A DNA stretch of 34,726 bases from JABDPF01 sp037384065 (lineage in GTDB: Bacteria > Pseudomonadota > Gammaproteobacteria > Xanthomonadales > SZUA-36), in the NCBI GenBank assembly GCA_037384065.1, contig JARROJ010000025.1, positions 1 through 34,726 of the forward strand, in the 5' to 3' direction. The position numbers and the translations under genes are program-made. A model generated the notes under the pieces. That model saw only the letters and a program-made list of their open reading frames with translations, was not told the origin of the DNA and ran no database searches. How positions within the stretch are numbered: position 1 is the first letter of the stretch; every line of letters begins with the position of its first letter. Positions 1 through 8,412 of this stretch are shown here, in pieces.

Positions 1-741
1 GAAATGGCGGTGCACGCCTTCGACCTGGCCGAGCGCCTGCAGACGCCGGTGTTCCTGCTCTCGGACCTGGACATCGGCATGAACGACTGGATGGTGCCCG
101 AGCTGGACTGGGACGACGATTACCGGCCCGACCGCGGCAAGGTGCTGGGCCCCGAGGAGCTTGCGAAGATGGACCGCTTCGTGCGCTACCTGGACACCGA
201 CGGCGACGGCATTCCCTACCGCACACTACCCGGCCAGGACCCGAAGGGCGCCTATTTCACGCGTGGATCGGGGCATAACAAGTACGGCGCCTACACCGAG
301 GATTCCGCCGAGTATCAGGACGTTCTGGACCGCCTGCTGGTCAAGTGGGACACCGCCAAGACCCTGGTGCCGGATGCCGTGCTCAGCAGCTCTTCGCACG
401 ACACCCGCATCGGCGTGATCGCTTACGGCAGCACCGACGGCGCCGTCATCGAGGCGCGTGACCGGCTCGCCGAAAAAGGTATTTTCGTCAATTACCTGCG
501 CATTCGTGCGTTTCCGTTCAGCGCCGAGGTCATGGACTTCCTGCGCGGCCACGACACGATCTACGTGGTGGAACAGAACCGCGACGCCCAGATGAAATCG
601 CTCCTGATGCTGGAAGCCAACGACATCGCCGACCGCCTGGTCTCGATCCTGCACTACGACGGCATGCCGATCCCCAGCGAATTCGTGCTGAACGGCATCG
701 TCGAGCACCAGGTCCGCAAACAGAAGGAGGCAGCCGCATGA
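1..741 (+). CDS. korA: 2-oxoacid:ferredoxin oxidoreductase alpha subunit (KorA-type), 5' end outside window
   Basis: This is the C-terminal part of the alpha subunit of a two-subunit 2-oxoacid:ferredoxin oxidoreductase, most likely 2-oxoglutarate:ferredoxin oxidoreductase. The enzyme decarboxylates a 2-oxoacid to its acyl-CoA in the cytoplasm and reduces ferredoxin. The reading frame is open from base 1 and a Glu codon precedes the first ATG at 4, so the true start lies upstream. Visible are a segment like the middle alpha domain (LSDLDIGMNDWMVPEL) and a C-terminal transketolase-like domain beginning near GVIAYGSTDGAVIEARDRL, then PFSAEVMDFLRGHDTIYVVEQN, both typical of KorA. Its stop overlaps the korB ATG by four bases, as expected for translational coupling. 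The ending HQVRKQKEAAA is hydrophilic and carries no ferredoxin domain. The substrate (2-oxoglutarate rather than pyruvate) is inferred from the two-subunit layout. Confidence 0.85.
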   Translation, partial: EMAVHAFDLAERLQTPVFLLSDLDIGMNDWMVPELDWDDDYRPDRGKVLGPEELAKMDRFVRYLDTDGDGIPYRTLPGQDPKGAYFTRGSGHNKYGAYTEDSAEYQDVLDRLLVKWDTAKTLVPDAVLSSSSHDTRIGVIAYGSTDGAVIEARDRLAEKGIFVNYLRIRAFPFSAEVMDFLRGHDTIYVVEQNRDAQMKSLLMLEANDIADRLVSILHYDGMPIPSEFVLNGIVEHQVRKQKEAAA

Positions 742-1793
742 GCTTCATGGCGCGCCCGAAAATCGACCTGCCCGGCCAGCAGACCAACGACATCGGCCTG
801 ACCCTGCGCGACTACGAGGGCGCCCTGTCCACGCTCTGCGCCGGCTGCGGCCACGACTCGATCACCGCGGCCCTGGTGCAGGCGCTGTGGGAAATGTCGC
901 TGCGCCCCGAGATGCTGATCAAGCTCTCCGGCATCGGCTGCTCGTCGAAAACGCCGGCCTACTTCGTGCACGGCGCGCACGGCTTCAACTCGGTCCACGG
1001 GCGCATGCCGTCGGTGGCGACGGGCGCGCTGGCCGCCAACCGCGACCTGATCGGCATCGGCGTGTCCGGCGACGGCGACTCCCTGTCGATCGGGTTCGGC
1101 CAGTTCGGACACGTCATCCGGCGCAACGTCAACATGCTGTACCTGATCGAGAACAACGGCGTCTATGGCCTGACCAAGGGTCAGTTCTCGGCCTCGGCGG
1201 ATGCCGGCAGCACGTCCAAGAAAGGCGAAGTCAACCAGATGCAGAACATCAACGCGGTGGCCACGGCCATCTCGATGGGCGCGAGCTTCGTCGGCCGGGG
1301 GTTTTCCGGCGACCGCGACCAGCTGGTGCCGATGATCAAGGCCGCCATTGCGCACCCCGGTTGCGCCGTCCTCGACGTGATCTCGCCCTGCGTGACCTTC
1401 AACGACCACGAAGGCTCGACCAAGAGTTACGCGTACGCGCGCAAGCACAAGCTGCGCGCCACCCAGGCCGACCTGATCCCGCCGCGGGCCGAGATCAAGG
1501 CCAGTTACTACGCCGGCGACACCACGCCCGTGCGCCTGCACGACGGCAGCACCATCCTGCTCAAGAAAGTGGACCCGGACTTCGACCCGACCCGGCGCAA
1601 CAACGCGCTCGGGTACCTCGAACGCCACCGGCGGCACGGCCAGGTCGTCACCGGCCTGCTGTACATCGATCAGAACGTGCCGGACATGCACGAACAGTCG
1701 CGCAGCGTGCTGGAGCCGCTGCGCGATGTGGCCTATGACCGCCTGTGCCCCGGCCGCGATGCACTCGCCGAGTTGCAGCAGTCCATGAAATAG
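738..1793 (+). CDS. korB: 2-oxoacid:ferredoxin oxidoreductase beta subunit (KorB-type)
   Basis: This beta subunit binds thiamine diphosphate and the catalytic [4Fe-4S] cluster and works with the preceding alpha subunit. At 351 residues it has the usual length. Four cysteines are placed as in the family: C34 and C37 in LCAGCGHDSI, C68 in GIGCSS and C218 in ISPCVTFNDH. The ThDP/Mg site is seen as GDGD (111-114) followed by N139 in IENNGVYGLTKGQ. The start at 738 is supported by AAGGAGG at 724-730, seven bases upstream, and by the ATGA overlap with korA. No extra ferredoxin domain is present, so a soluble ferredoxin encoded elsewhere must accept the electrons. The downstream gene is separated by about 290 bp with its own promoter, so korAB probably ends its operon here. 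Confidence 0.9.
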   Translation: MSFMARPKIDLPGQQTNDIGLTLRDYEGALSTLCAGCGHDSITAALVQALWEMSLRPEMLIKLSGIGCSSKTPAYFVHGAHGFNSVHGRMPSVATGALAANRDLIGIGVSGDGDSLSIGFGQFGHVIRRNVNMLYLIENNGVYGLTKGQFSASADAGSTSKKGEVNQMQNINAVATAISMGASFVGRGFSGDRDQLVPMIKAAIAHPGCAVLDVISPCVTFNDHEGSTKSYAYARKHKLRATQADLIPPRAEIKASYYAGDTTPVRLHDGSTILLKKVDPDFDPTRRNNALGYLERHRRHGQVVTGLLYIDQNVPDMHEQSRSVLEPLRDVAYDRLCPGRDALAELQQSMK

Positions 1794-1969
1794 GGCCGCG
1801 GCCGGCCCGATCGCCGCCCGTTCCCGGGGCGCCCGCCCCCGCCGTTGCCGGACGTGTCGCATGTGCGGCGGCTGATCGGACCCACCCCCGTACCCGCGCT
1901 CCTGCATGCCACCTGACCGCCGCCCCGGCTCCGCCGCGTGGCATCGCGCGCTGGCGCTATAGTAGATAC

Positions 1970-1997
1970 TTCTAATATAATAGAGACTATATTAGAA
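1970..1997. promoter_or_regulatory. 28-bp operator-like inverted repeat overlapping a TATAAT box, upstream of the RND efflux genes
   Basis: TTCTAATATA (1970-1979) and TATATTAGAA (1988-1997) are perfect 10-bp inverted arms around the 8-bp spacer ATAGAGAC. A perfect -10 hexamer TATAAT (1976-1981) begins inside the left arm. No convincing -35 is seen at the matching distance. The stretch is strikingly AT-rich inside GC-rich DNA and lies about 90 bp before the membrane fusion protein start. The geometry suits a dimeric TetR- or ArsR-type repressor blocking the promoter, but no such regulator is encoded next to it, so the binding protein is unknown. The rest of 1794-2087 shows no gene. Confidence 0.6.
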
Positions 1998-2087
1998 TAC
2001 GCTAAACTACTGCGCCGAACGGCGACCGTAGCGCCCCGCCCGACCCACGTCAGGGCCCGCGTCGGCAAACCGGATTAAGATGACACG

Positions 2088-3176
2088 ATGAACAACGAAA
2101 CGACGACATTTCGCCGGCTGAAGCCGGCCAAGCGAAGCGCGCGGGCGATCCGTCGCGCGGCCCTGCTCGGGTTGGCGCTGCTGGCGCCACTGGCAACCCT
2201 GGGCGCCAACGATCTGCCCACGGTCGACGTCGCGCGCGAGTCCGTGGCGCGCGAACGCAGCTTCGACGGCATCGTCGAGGCCGAGCGCCGCTCGACCGTC
2301 TCCGCCCAGGTCTCCGCGCGGATCGAAGAGCTGCCGTTCGACGTCGACGACACCGTCGAACGCGGCGATATCATCGTGCGGTTTCGCGACCAGGCCGCCG
2401 TGGCGGACCTCAAGCAGGCCGAAGCCGCCGCCCAGGAAGCGCGGGCGCGCCTTGAAGAGGCGCGCTCCAGCCACAGTCGCATCCAGGCGCTGTACGAGCA
2501 GAAGCGCGTTTCCAGCGCCGACATGGACCGCGCCACCGCCGATCTGCAAAGCGCACGGGCCCGTGTCGAGGCCGCCGACGGCGCCTTGCTGGCGGCGCGT
2601 GAACGCTACGAGAACACGCTGGTCCGGGCGCCGTTCGAAGGCATCGTGGTGGAGCGTCATGTCGAACTCGGCGAAATGGCGACCGTCGGCACGCCGCTGA
2701 TGACGGGCCTGTCGCTCGAGCATCTGCGGGTCGTGGTGGACGTGCCGCAATCCGATATCAGCGCCCTGCGCGGCGGCGGCGGCGCGGTCTGGGTCGAACT
2801 GCCGAACGGCGACACCCTGCCGGCCGAGCAGGTGCGCATCTTCCCCTATGCCGACCCGGCCACGCATACCTTCCGCGTGCGCATGCGCCTGGCCGCGGGC
2901 CAGCACGGCATCTACCCGGGGATGTGGGTCAAGGTCCGGTTCCATACCGGCGAGGACCAGGTGCTGCCGGTGCCCGCCACGGCGGTGATCACGCGCAGCG
3001 AACTGACGGCCGTCTACGTAATGGGGAATGACGGCGCGCCGCGCCTGCGCCAGGTGCGCCTGGGTCGCGAGCTGCCGGACGGCCGCATCGCGGTGCTGGC
3101 CGGACTCGATCCGGGCGAGCGGGTGGTGACCGACGGCGACGCCGCGCGCCGGGCGCTGCTCGGCGAGCGGCGCTGA
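2088..3176 (+). CDS. RND efflux system periplasmic adaptor (membrane fusion protein)
   Basis: This is the periplasmic adaptor of a tripartite RND efflux pump, linking the inner-membrane permease to an outer-membrane channel. The 362-residue product begins with a basic stretch and a hydrophobic segment (ALLGLALLAPLATLGA) that looks like a signal peptide or anchor. A biotinyl-lipoyl-like half follows (STVSAQVSARIEELPFDVDDTVERGDIIVRF, residues ~65-95). Then come an Ala/Glu/Arg-rich helical hairpin (~100-170), the second lipoyl half (APFEGIVVERHVELGEMATVGTPLM) and a beta-barrel with membrane-proximal domain to the end. It is read 13 bp before the permease gene and surely shares its transcript. 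No TolC-like gene accompanies it, so the outer-membrane partner is encoded elsewhere. The substrate cannot be told from sequence. Confidence 0.85.
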   Translation: MNNETTTFRRLKPAKRSARAIRRAALLGLALLAPLATLGANDLPTVDVARESVARERSFDGIVEAERRSTVSAQVSARIEELPFDVDDTVERGDIIVRFRDQAAVADLKQAEAAAQEARARLEEARSSHSRIQALYEQKRVSSADMDRATADLQSARARVEAADGALLAARERYENTLVRAPFEGIVVERHVELGEMATVGTPLMTGLSLEHLRVVVDVPQSDISALRGGGGAVWVELPNGDTLPAEQVRIFPYADPATHTFRVRMRLAAGQHGIYPGMWVKVRFHTGEDQVLPVPATAVITRSELTAVYVMGNDGAPRLRQVRLGRELPDGRIAVLAGLDPGERVVTDGDAARRALLGERR

Positions 3177-3189
3177 GCGGACCGCGCCG

Positions 3190-6100
3190 ATGAGTACCGG
3201 CAACGACAGCGCGAAGAGCCGCCTGGGGATTTCCGGCGCGCTCGCCAAACGTTTTCTGCAGACCGAGATCACGCCGCTGCTGGCGCTGGTCGGCCTGCTG
3301 CTCGGCTTGTTCGCGGTGGCCATCACGCCGCGCGAGGAAGAGCCGCAGATCGACGTCACCTTCGCCAACGTCTTCATCGGCTATCCGGGCGCGACGGCGC
3401 TGGAGGTCGAGCAGCTGGTCAGCACGCCGATGGAGCGCATTCTGTCGGAGATCGACGGGGTCGAGCACATTTACTCGGTTTCGCGTCCCGGCAACAGCAT
3501 CCTGACCGTGCAGTTCGAGGTCGGCGAACCGCGCGACGAGGCGATCGTGCGCCTGTACAACGCGGTCTATTCGAACCAGGACTGGATGCCGCCCAACATC
3601 GGTGTGCTGCCCGCGCTGATCAAGCCGCGCGGTATCGACGACGTGCCGATCGTCGCCGGCACGCTGTGGAGCGAGGATCCGACCATCGGCGCGCACGAGC
3701 TGCGCCGCGTCGCGCACGCGATCGAGACCGAGCTGCAGCGGGTGCCCGGCACTCGCGATATCGATACGATCGGCGGCCCGGACCGCGTGGTCAGCGTGCG
3801 CCTCGACCCGGAGAAGCTGGCCGGCTACGGCATCGACCTGCAGCAGCTGCGCGGCGCGCTGGCCAGCGCCAACGCGTCGGCCGACGCGGGCTCCTTCGCT
3901 TCCGGCAACGAGGACATCCTGGTCCAGGCGGGAACGTTCCTGAGCGCCCCCGAGGAAATCGCCGAACTGGTGGTGGGCGTGGGCGACGGCGGCCGCCCGG
4001 TGTTCTTGCGTGACGTGGCCGACGTTTCCCTGGGTCCCGATCTGCCCGAGGCGCTCGTGACCTTCGGCATCGGGCCGGCCAACGGCTTCGATCTGCCGGC
4101 CGGTACGCTCAATCCGGCGGTGACGATGGCCGTGGCCAAGAAGCCGGGCACCAACGCGGTGGACGTGGCCAACGCGGTGATCGCGCGTTTCGAGCAGCTG
4201 CGCGGCACGCTGGTGCCGGACGGCATGCACGCGACCATCACGCGGAATTACGGCGCCACCGCGGACGAAAAAGCCAAGACCCTGATCAAGAAGCTGGTCT
4301 TCGCGACCCTCTCGGTGATCCTGCTGGTGGGGCTGGCGCTGGGCCGGCGCGAGGCGGTCGTGGTCGGCGCCGCGGTCATCATCACGCTGGCGATCACGCT
4401 GTTCGCTTCCTGGGCCTACGGCTTTACGCTGAACCGCGTGTCGCTGTTCGCGCTGATCTTCTCGATCGGCATCCTGGTCGACGACGCCATCGTGGTGGTC
4501 GAGAACGCGCACCGCCACATGCACATCAGCCGGCTGCCCCTGTTCAAATCGATCCCGCTGGCGGTCGACGAGGTCGGCGGGCCGACCATCCTGGCGACCT
4601 TCACGGTGATCGCCGCCCTGCTGCCGATGGCCTTCGTCAGCGGCCTGATGGGGCCGTACATGGCGCCGATCCCGATCAACGCCAGCATGGGCATGCTGAT
4701 TTCACTGTTCGTCGCCTTCGTGTTCACCCCGTGGCTGTTCTACCGGGCGTTCCGGCACCAGCACGAGGCCGCCGCCGCGGCGGCGGACGCGGGCCACGGC
4801 GGCGAGCAGGACGACAAGCTGTACCAGTTCCTGTACCGCCAGTTCGATCGCCACCTGCGGCCGTTCCTGTCCGGTCGCGCGGGCCGCGGCCGGCGCCTGG
4901 GCATGCTGGCGGTGGTGCTCGCGCTGATCACCGCTTCGATCGGGCTGGTCGCCGTGCAGTGGGTCGTGCTCAAGATGTTGCCGTTCGACAACAAGTCGGA
5001 ATTCCAGGTCATCGTCGACATGCCCGAGGGCACCCCGGTCGAGCGAACCCAGCGCGTGCTCGACGAACTCGGGCTGGCGCTGACCGATGTGCCGGAGGTC
5101 ATGGATTACCAGACCTACGCCGGCACCGCCTCGCCGATCAACTTCAACGGCCTGGTGCGCCAGTATTATCTCCGCGCCGAACCGCACCAGGGCGATATCC
5201 AGGTCAACCTGGTCGACAAGGACGACCGCGACCGCCAGAGCCACGAGATCGCGATGTCCGTGCGCGCGCCGCTGCAGGCGATCGGTGCCCGTTACGACGC
5301 GAACGTCAAGGTGGTCGAGGTCCCGCCCGGCCCGCCGGTGATCGCGCCCCTGGTGGCCGAGGTCTACGGCGCGACCGCGGAACAGCGCCTGGCCACGGCG
5401 CGCCTCGTGCGCGGCGTGTTCGAGTCGACGCCCGATATCGTCGACGTCGACGACACGCTGGAGGCTCCGCAGCCGCGCCTGCTGGTCTCGGTCGACCGCG
5501 AACGCGCCGCGCGGCTGGGCGTATCGCAATCCCGGATCGTCGCCGCGATCGCCACCGCGATGGCCGGCGAGGACGTGTCCTATCTGCACGACGAGAACAG
5601 CCGCCGGCCGGTGCCGATCCGCCTCGAACTGAAGGAAGGCGCCAAGGCCGACCCGGGCGTGATCTCGCACCTGCGCGTGCGCAGCGCCAGCGGCGACCTG
5701 GTGCCGATGTCCGAGGTGGCGCACTTCACCCGCACGACGCGTGAGCGGGCGATCTACCACAAGGACCTGCTGCCGATGGTGATGGTGACCGGCGACCTCA
5801 GCGGCAAGCTGGACAGCCCGCTGTACGGCATGGCCGAAATCGCCGGCGCCCTGCCCGGGCCGGACGAACCGGATGTCGGCATCACGCAGTACCTGGTCCG
5901 CCAGCCGCCGCAGCCCTGGCTGCCCAGCCTGAAGTGGGACGGCGAGTGGCAGGTCACCTACGAGACCTTCCGCGACATGGGGCTGGCCTACGCGGTCGGC
6001 CTGATCCTGATCTACCTGCTGGTGGTGGCGCAGTTCCGCTCCTACCGCGTGCCGCTGATCATCATGGCGCCGATCCCGCTGACGCTGATCGGCATCCTGC

Positions 6101-6462
6101 CGGGGCACGCCCTGCTCGGCGCGCAGTTCACCGCGACCTCGATGATCGGCATGATCGCGCTGGCCGGCATCATCGTGCGCAACTCGATCCTGCTGGTGGA
6201 CTTCATCCACCATGAAGTCGCAAACGGCGTGAAACTGTCGGATGCCGTGATCAAGGCGGGCGCGGTGCGTACCCGACCGATCGCGCTGACCGGCATCGCG
6301 GCGATGGCCGGCGCCTTCTTCATCCTCGACGACCCGATCTTCAGCGGACTGGCCGTGAGCCTGATTTTCGGCATCCTGATCTCCACGTTGCTGACGCTGG
6401 TGGTCATCCCGGTGGTTTACTACGCCTACGAGTACCGCGCGCACGAGCGCGCTGAGGCCTGA
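3190..6462 (+). CDS. RND efflux permease (AcrB/MexB superfamily)
   Basis: This is a proton-driven inner-membrane permease of the RND superfamily, 1090 residues, a normal length. It shows the typical plan: TM1 near the N-terminus (ITPLLALVGLLLGLFAVAI), a large periplasmic loop, a block of TM helices with the proton-relay pair D431-D432 in LFSIGILVDDAIVVVEN, an Ala-rich cytoplasmic linker around residues 525-540, then the second half with TM7, a second large loop and the final TM bundle (GLILIYLLVVAQF, GMIALAGIIVRNSILLVDF). EEEPQIDVTF and YPGATALEVEQLV are classic N-terminal loop motifs. Because the pump has only adaptor and permease, with homodimeric-type spacing, I cannot say whether drugs, solvents or another compound are exported. 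Expression is probably controlled by the inverted-repeat promoter upstream of the adaptor gene. Confidence 0.92.
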   Translation: MSTGNDSAKSRLGISGALAKRFLQTEITPLLALVGLLLGLFAVAITPREEEPQIDVTFANVFIGYPGATALEVEQLVSTPMERILSEIDGVEHIYSVSRPGNSILTVQFEVGEPRDEAIVRLYNAVYSNQDWMPPNIGVLPALIKPRGIDDVPIVAGTLWSEDPTIGAHELRRVAHAIETELQRVPGTRDIDTIGGPDRVVSVRLDPEKLAGYGIDLQQLRGALASANASADAGSFASGNEDILVQAGTFLSAPEEIAELVVGVGDGGRPVFLRDVADVSLGPDLPEALVTFGIGPANGFDLPAGTLNPAVTMAVAKKPGTNAVDVANAVIARFEQLRGTLVPDGMHATITRNYGATADEKAKTLIKKLVFATLSVILLVGLALGRREAVVVGAAVIITLAITLFASWAYGFTLNRVSLFALIFSIGILVDDAIVVVENAHRHMHISRLPLFKSIPLAVDEVGGPTILATFTVIAALLPMAFVSGLMGPYMAPIPINASMGMLISLFVAFVFTPWLFYRAFRHQHEAAAAAADAGHGGEQDDKLYQFLYRQFDRHLRPFLSGRAGRGRRLGMLAVVLALITASIGLVAVQWVVLKMLPFDNKSEFQVIVDMPEGTPVERTQRVLDELGLALTDVPEVMDYQTYAGTASPINFNGLVRQYYLRAEPHQGDIQVNLVDKDDRDRQSHEIAMSVRAPLQAIGARYDANVKVVEVPPGPPVIAPLVAEVYGATAEQRLATARLVRGVFESTPDIVDVDDTLEAPQPRLLVSVDRERAARLGVSQSRIVAAIATAMAGEDVSYLHDENSRRPVPIRLELKEGAKADPGVISHLRVRSASGDLVPMSEVAHFTRTTRERAIYHKDLLPMVMVTGDLSGKLDSPLYGMAEIAGALPGPDEPDVGITQYLVRQPPQPWLPSLKWDGEWQVTYETFRDMGLAYAVGLILIYLLVVAQFRSYRVPLIIMAPIPLTLIGILPGHALLGAQFTATSMIGMIALAGIIVRNSILLVDFIHHEVANGVKLSDAVIKAGAVRTRPIALTGIAAMAGAFFILDDPIFSGLAVSLIFGILISTLLTLVVIPVVYYAYEYRAHERAEA

Positions 6463-6468
6463 TTCACC

Positions 6469-6489
6469 CGCGCCGGACCGACCGGCGCG
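6469..6489 (+). terminator. possible terminator after the RND permease gene
   Basis: CGCGCCGG (6469-6476) and CCGGCGCG (6482-6489) form a perfect 8-bp stem with a 5-base loop, six bases after the permease stop. The following stretch GCCTTCCTTCC is pyrimidine-rich but has no clean T-run, so termination efficiency is uncertain. Confidence 0.45.
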
Positions 6490-6565
6490 GCCTTCCTTCC
6501 GGCAGCCTCGGCCCCGCGAAAAACCGCCGGCGCTGCGCCCGGGCTCTGCTTCGACCCGCGAACGC

Positions 6566-6594
6566 TTGGCGGCGCGGCCCGCAGCACTTAGTAT
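6566..6594 (+). promoter_or_regulatory. candidate sigma-70 promoter of the asnB-thrABC operon
   Basis: TTGGCG (6566-6571) and TAGTAT (6589-6594) are separated by exactly 17 bp, each matching the consensus hexamer at four of six positions. Transcription would start near 6601, leaving a GC-rich leader of about 98 bases before the asnB ATG. I found no convincing threonine/isoleucine leader peptide of the E. coli thrL kind in that leader. Confidence 0.45.
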
Positions 6595-6698
6595 TGAAGG
6601 TTCGGGCGGGCGGTGCGCCGTGCGACCGGAGTGATGGGCGGTGCGACAAAACCAGGACAGCGCCGCGGACAACCCGAATTGACGTACGAGGACTCTGC

Positions 6699-8372
6699 AT
6701 GTGCTCGATTTTCGGCGTGCTGAACGTGCGCCAGGACCTCGCCGAGGTGCGCCAGACGGCGCTGCGCCAGTCGCGCCTGCTGCGCCACCGCGGCCCGGAC
6801 TGGAGCGGCGTTTACTCCGCGGATGACGCCGTGCTGGCGCACGAGCGCCTGTCCATCGTCGACGTCAACACCGGCGCCCAGCCCATTCTGAGCGAAAGCG
6901 GCCGCCAGGCGCTGGCCGTCAACGGCGAAATTTACAATCACCAGGCCATCCGCGACCGTTTCGAGGGCCACTACGCCTTTCGCACGCAATCCGATTGCGA
7001 GGTGATTCTGCCGCTGTACCTGGAGCAGGGCGCCGGCTTCCTCGATGCCCTGAGCGGGATGTACGCCTTCTGCCTGTACGACGAAGACCGCGACGCCTGG
7101 ATGATGGCGCGCGACCCGATCGGCATCATCCCCCTCTATTACGGACACGACGCCCATGGCCAGGTGTTCGTCGCCTCCGAGATGAAGGCGCTGATGGACG
7201 TCTGCAACGAGGTGCACGAATTTCCGCCGGGCCACGTGTGGTGCAGCGGCGAGGACGCCCCGCGGCGCTGGTATCACCGCGACTGGGAGGAGTTCGACGC
7301 CGTGCGTGACGCCGTGACGGACCGCGCGGCCCTGCGCCGAGCGCTCGAGGACGCGGTGGTCGGCCACCTGATGACCGACGTGCCCTACGGGGTGCTGCTC
7401 TCGGGCGGCCTGGATTCATCCATCGTCGCCGCGCTGGCGGCGCAGCACGCCGCGATGCGTGTCGAGGACCACGAGGAGAAGCCGGCCTGGTGGCCGCGGC
7501 TGCACTCCTTCGCGATCGGGCTCGAGGGCTCGCCCGACCTCGCCGCCGCGCAGCGCGCCGCGGACCACATCGGCACGGTGCACCACGGTTTCACGTTCAC
7601 GATCCAGGAAGGCCTGGACGCGCTGGAAGAGGTCATCTATCACCTCGAAACCTACGACGTGACGACCATCCGCGCCGCGACGCCGATGTACCTGATGGCC
7701 CGCAAGATCCGTGCGATGGGCATCAAGATGGTGCTGTCCGGCGAAGGCGCGGACGAGATCTTCGGCGGCTACCTGTATTTCCACAAGGCGCCCGACGCAC
7801 AGGCCTTTCACGAGGAGACGGTCCGCAAACTCTCGCGCCTGCACAGCTACGACTGCCTGCGCGCCAACAAGGCGATGGCGGCCTGGGGCGTGGAGGCGCG
7901 TGTGCCGTTCCTGGACAAGACGTTTCTCGACGTCGCGATGCGCATCGATCCGGCCGACAAGATGGTTACGCCCGGGCGCATCGAGAAACAGGTTTTGCGC
8001 GAGGCCTTCAGCGACCTGCTGCCGGAAGAAATCGCCTGGCGGCAGAAGGAGCAGTTTTCCGACGGCGTCGGCTACGGCTGGATCGACGCGATCAAGGCGT
8101 TCACCGCCGAGCAGGTCAGCGACGCCGAGATGGCGCGCGCCGCCGGTCGCTTTCCGTTCAACACGCCGGCCTCCAAGGAGGCCTACTGGTTCCGCACCGT
8201 GTTCGAACGCCATTTTCCGCTGGCCTCGGCCGAACGCACCGTGCCGGGCGGTCCGACGGTGGCCTGCAGTACGCCCGAGGCGGTGTTGTGGGACCGCGCG
8301 CTGCAGGACGTGAACGACCCCTCGGGGCGCGCCATGCGCAATGTGCACCGGGACGCCTACGAGGGCCCGTAA
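6699..8372 (+). CDS. asnB: asparagine synthase (glutamine-hydrolysing), AsnB type
   Basis: The enzyme makes asparagine from aspartate, glutamine and ATP in the cytoplasm. An in-frame ATG exists at 6594, but the ATG at 6699 is right: it places Cys2 directly after Met, the glutamine amidotransferase nucleophile exposed by Met removal (MCSIFGVL), and GAGGA (6688-6692) sits six bases upstream. The protein is then 557 residues, matching E. coli AsnB. The class-II amidotransferase domain shows RHRGPDWSG, AHERLSIVD and NGEIYNHQ. The synthetase domain has the PP-loop SGGLDSS (235-241) and LSGEGADEIFGGY. It heads a gene set continuing with thrA 40 bp downstream, so asparagine and threonine synthesis, both drawing on aspartate, are probably co-transcribed. 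Confidence 0.93.
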   Translation: MCSIFGVLNVRQDLAEVRQTALRQSRLLRHRGPDWSGVYSADDAVLAHERLSIVDVNTGAQPILSESGRQALAVNGEIYNHQAIRDRFEGHYAFRTQSDCEVILPLYLEQGAGFLDALSGMYAFCLYDEDRDAWMMARDPIGIIPLYYGHDAHGQVFVASEMKALMDVCNEVHEFPPGHVWCSGEDAPRRWYHRDWEEFDAVRDAVTDRAALRRALEDAVVGHLMTDVPYGVLLSGGLDSSIVAALAAQHAAMRVEDHEEKPAWWPRLHSFAIGLEGSPDLAAAQRAADHIGTVHHGFTFTIQEGLDALEEVIYHLETYDVTTIRAATPMYLMARKIRAMGIKMVLSGEGADEIFGGYLYFHKAPDAQAFHEETVRKLSRLHSYDCLRANKAMAAWGVEARVPFLDKTFLDVAMRIDPADKMVTPGRIEKQVLREAFSDLLPEEIAWRQKEQFSDGVGYGWIDAIKAFTAEQVSDAEMARAAGRFPFNTPASKEAYWFRTVFERHFPLASAERTVPGGPTVACSTPEAVLWDRALQDVNDPSGRAMRNVHRDAYEGP

Positions 8373-8412
8373 CCCCGCTTCCGCCGGCTTTCAGGATGAA
8401 CAGACGCCAACG

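Noticed and set aside
1794..1845. Terminator after korB
   Set aside because: GC-rich self-complementary bases follow the stop, but there is no T-run and no single convincing stem.
4702..6672. 656-codon open frame on the minus strand opposite the RND permease
   Set aside because: Shadow of the permease gene; composition is unlike a protein and no ribosome site is seen.
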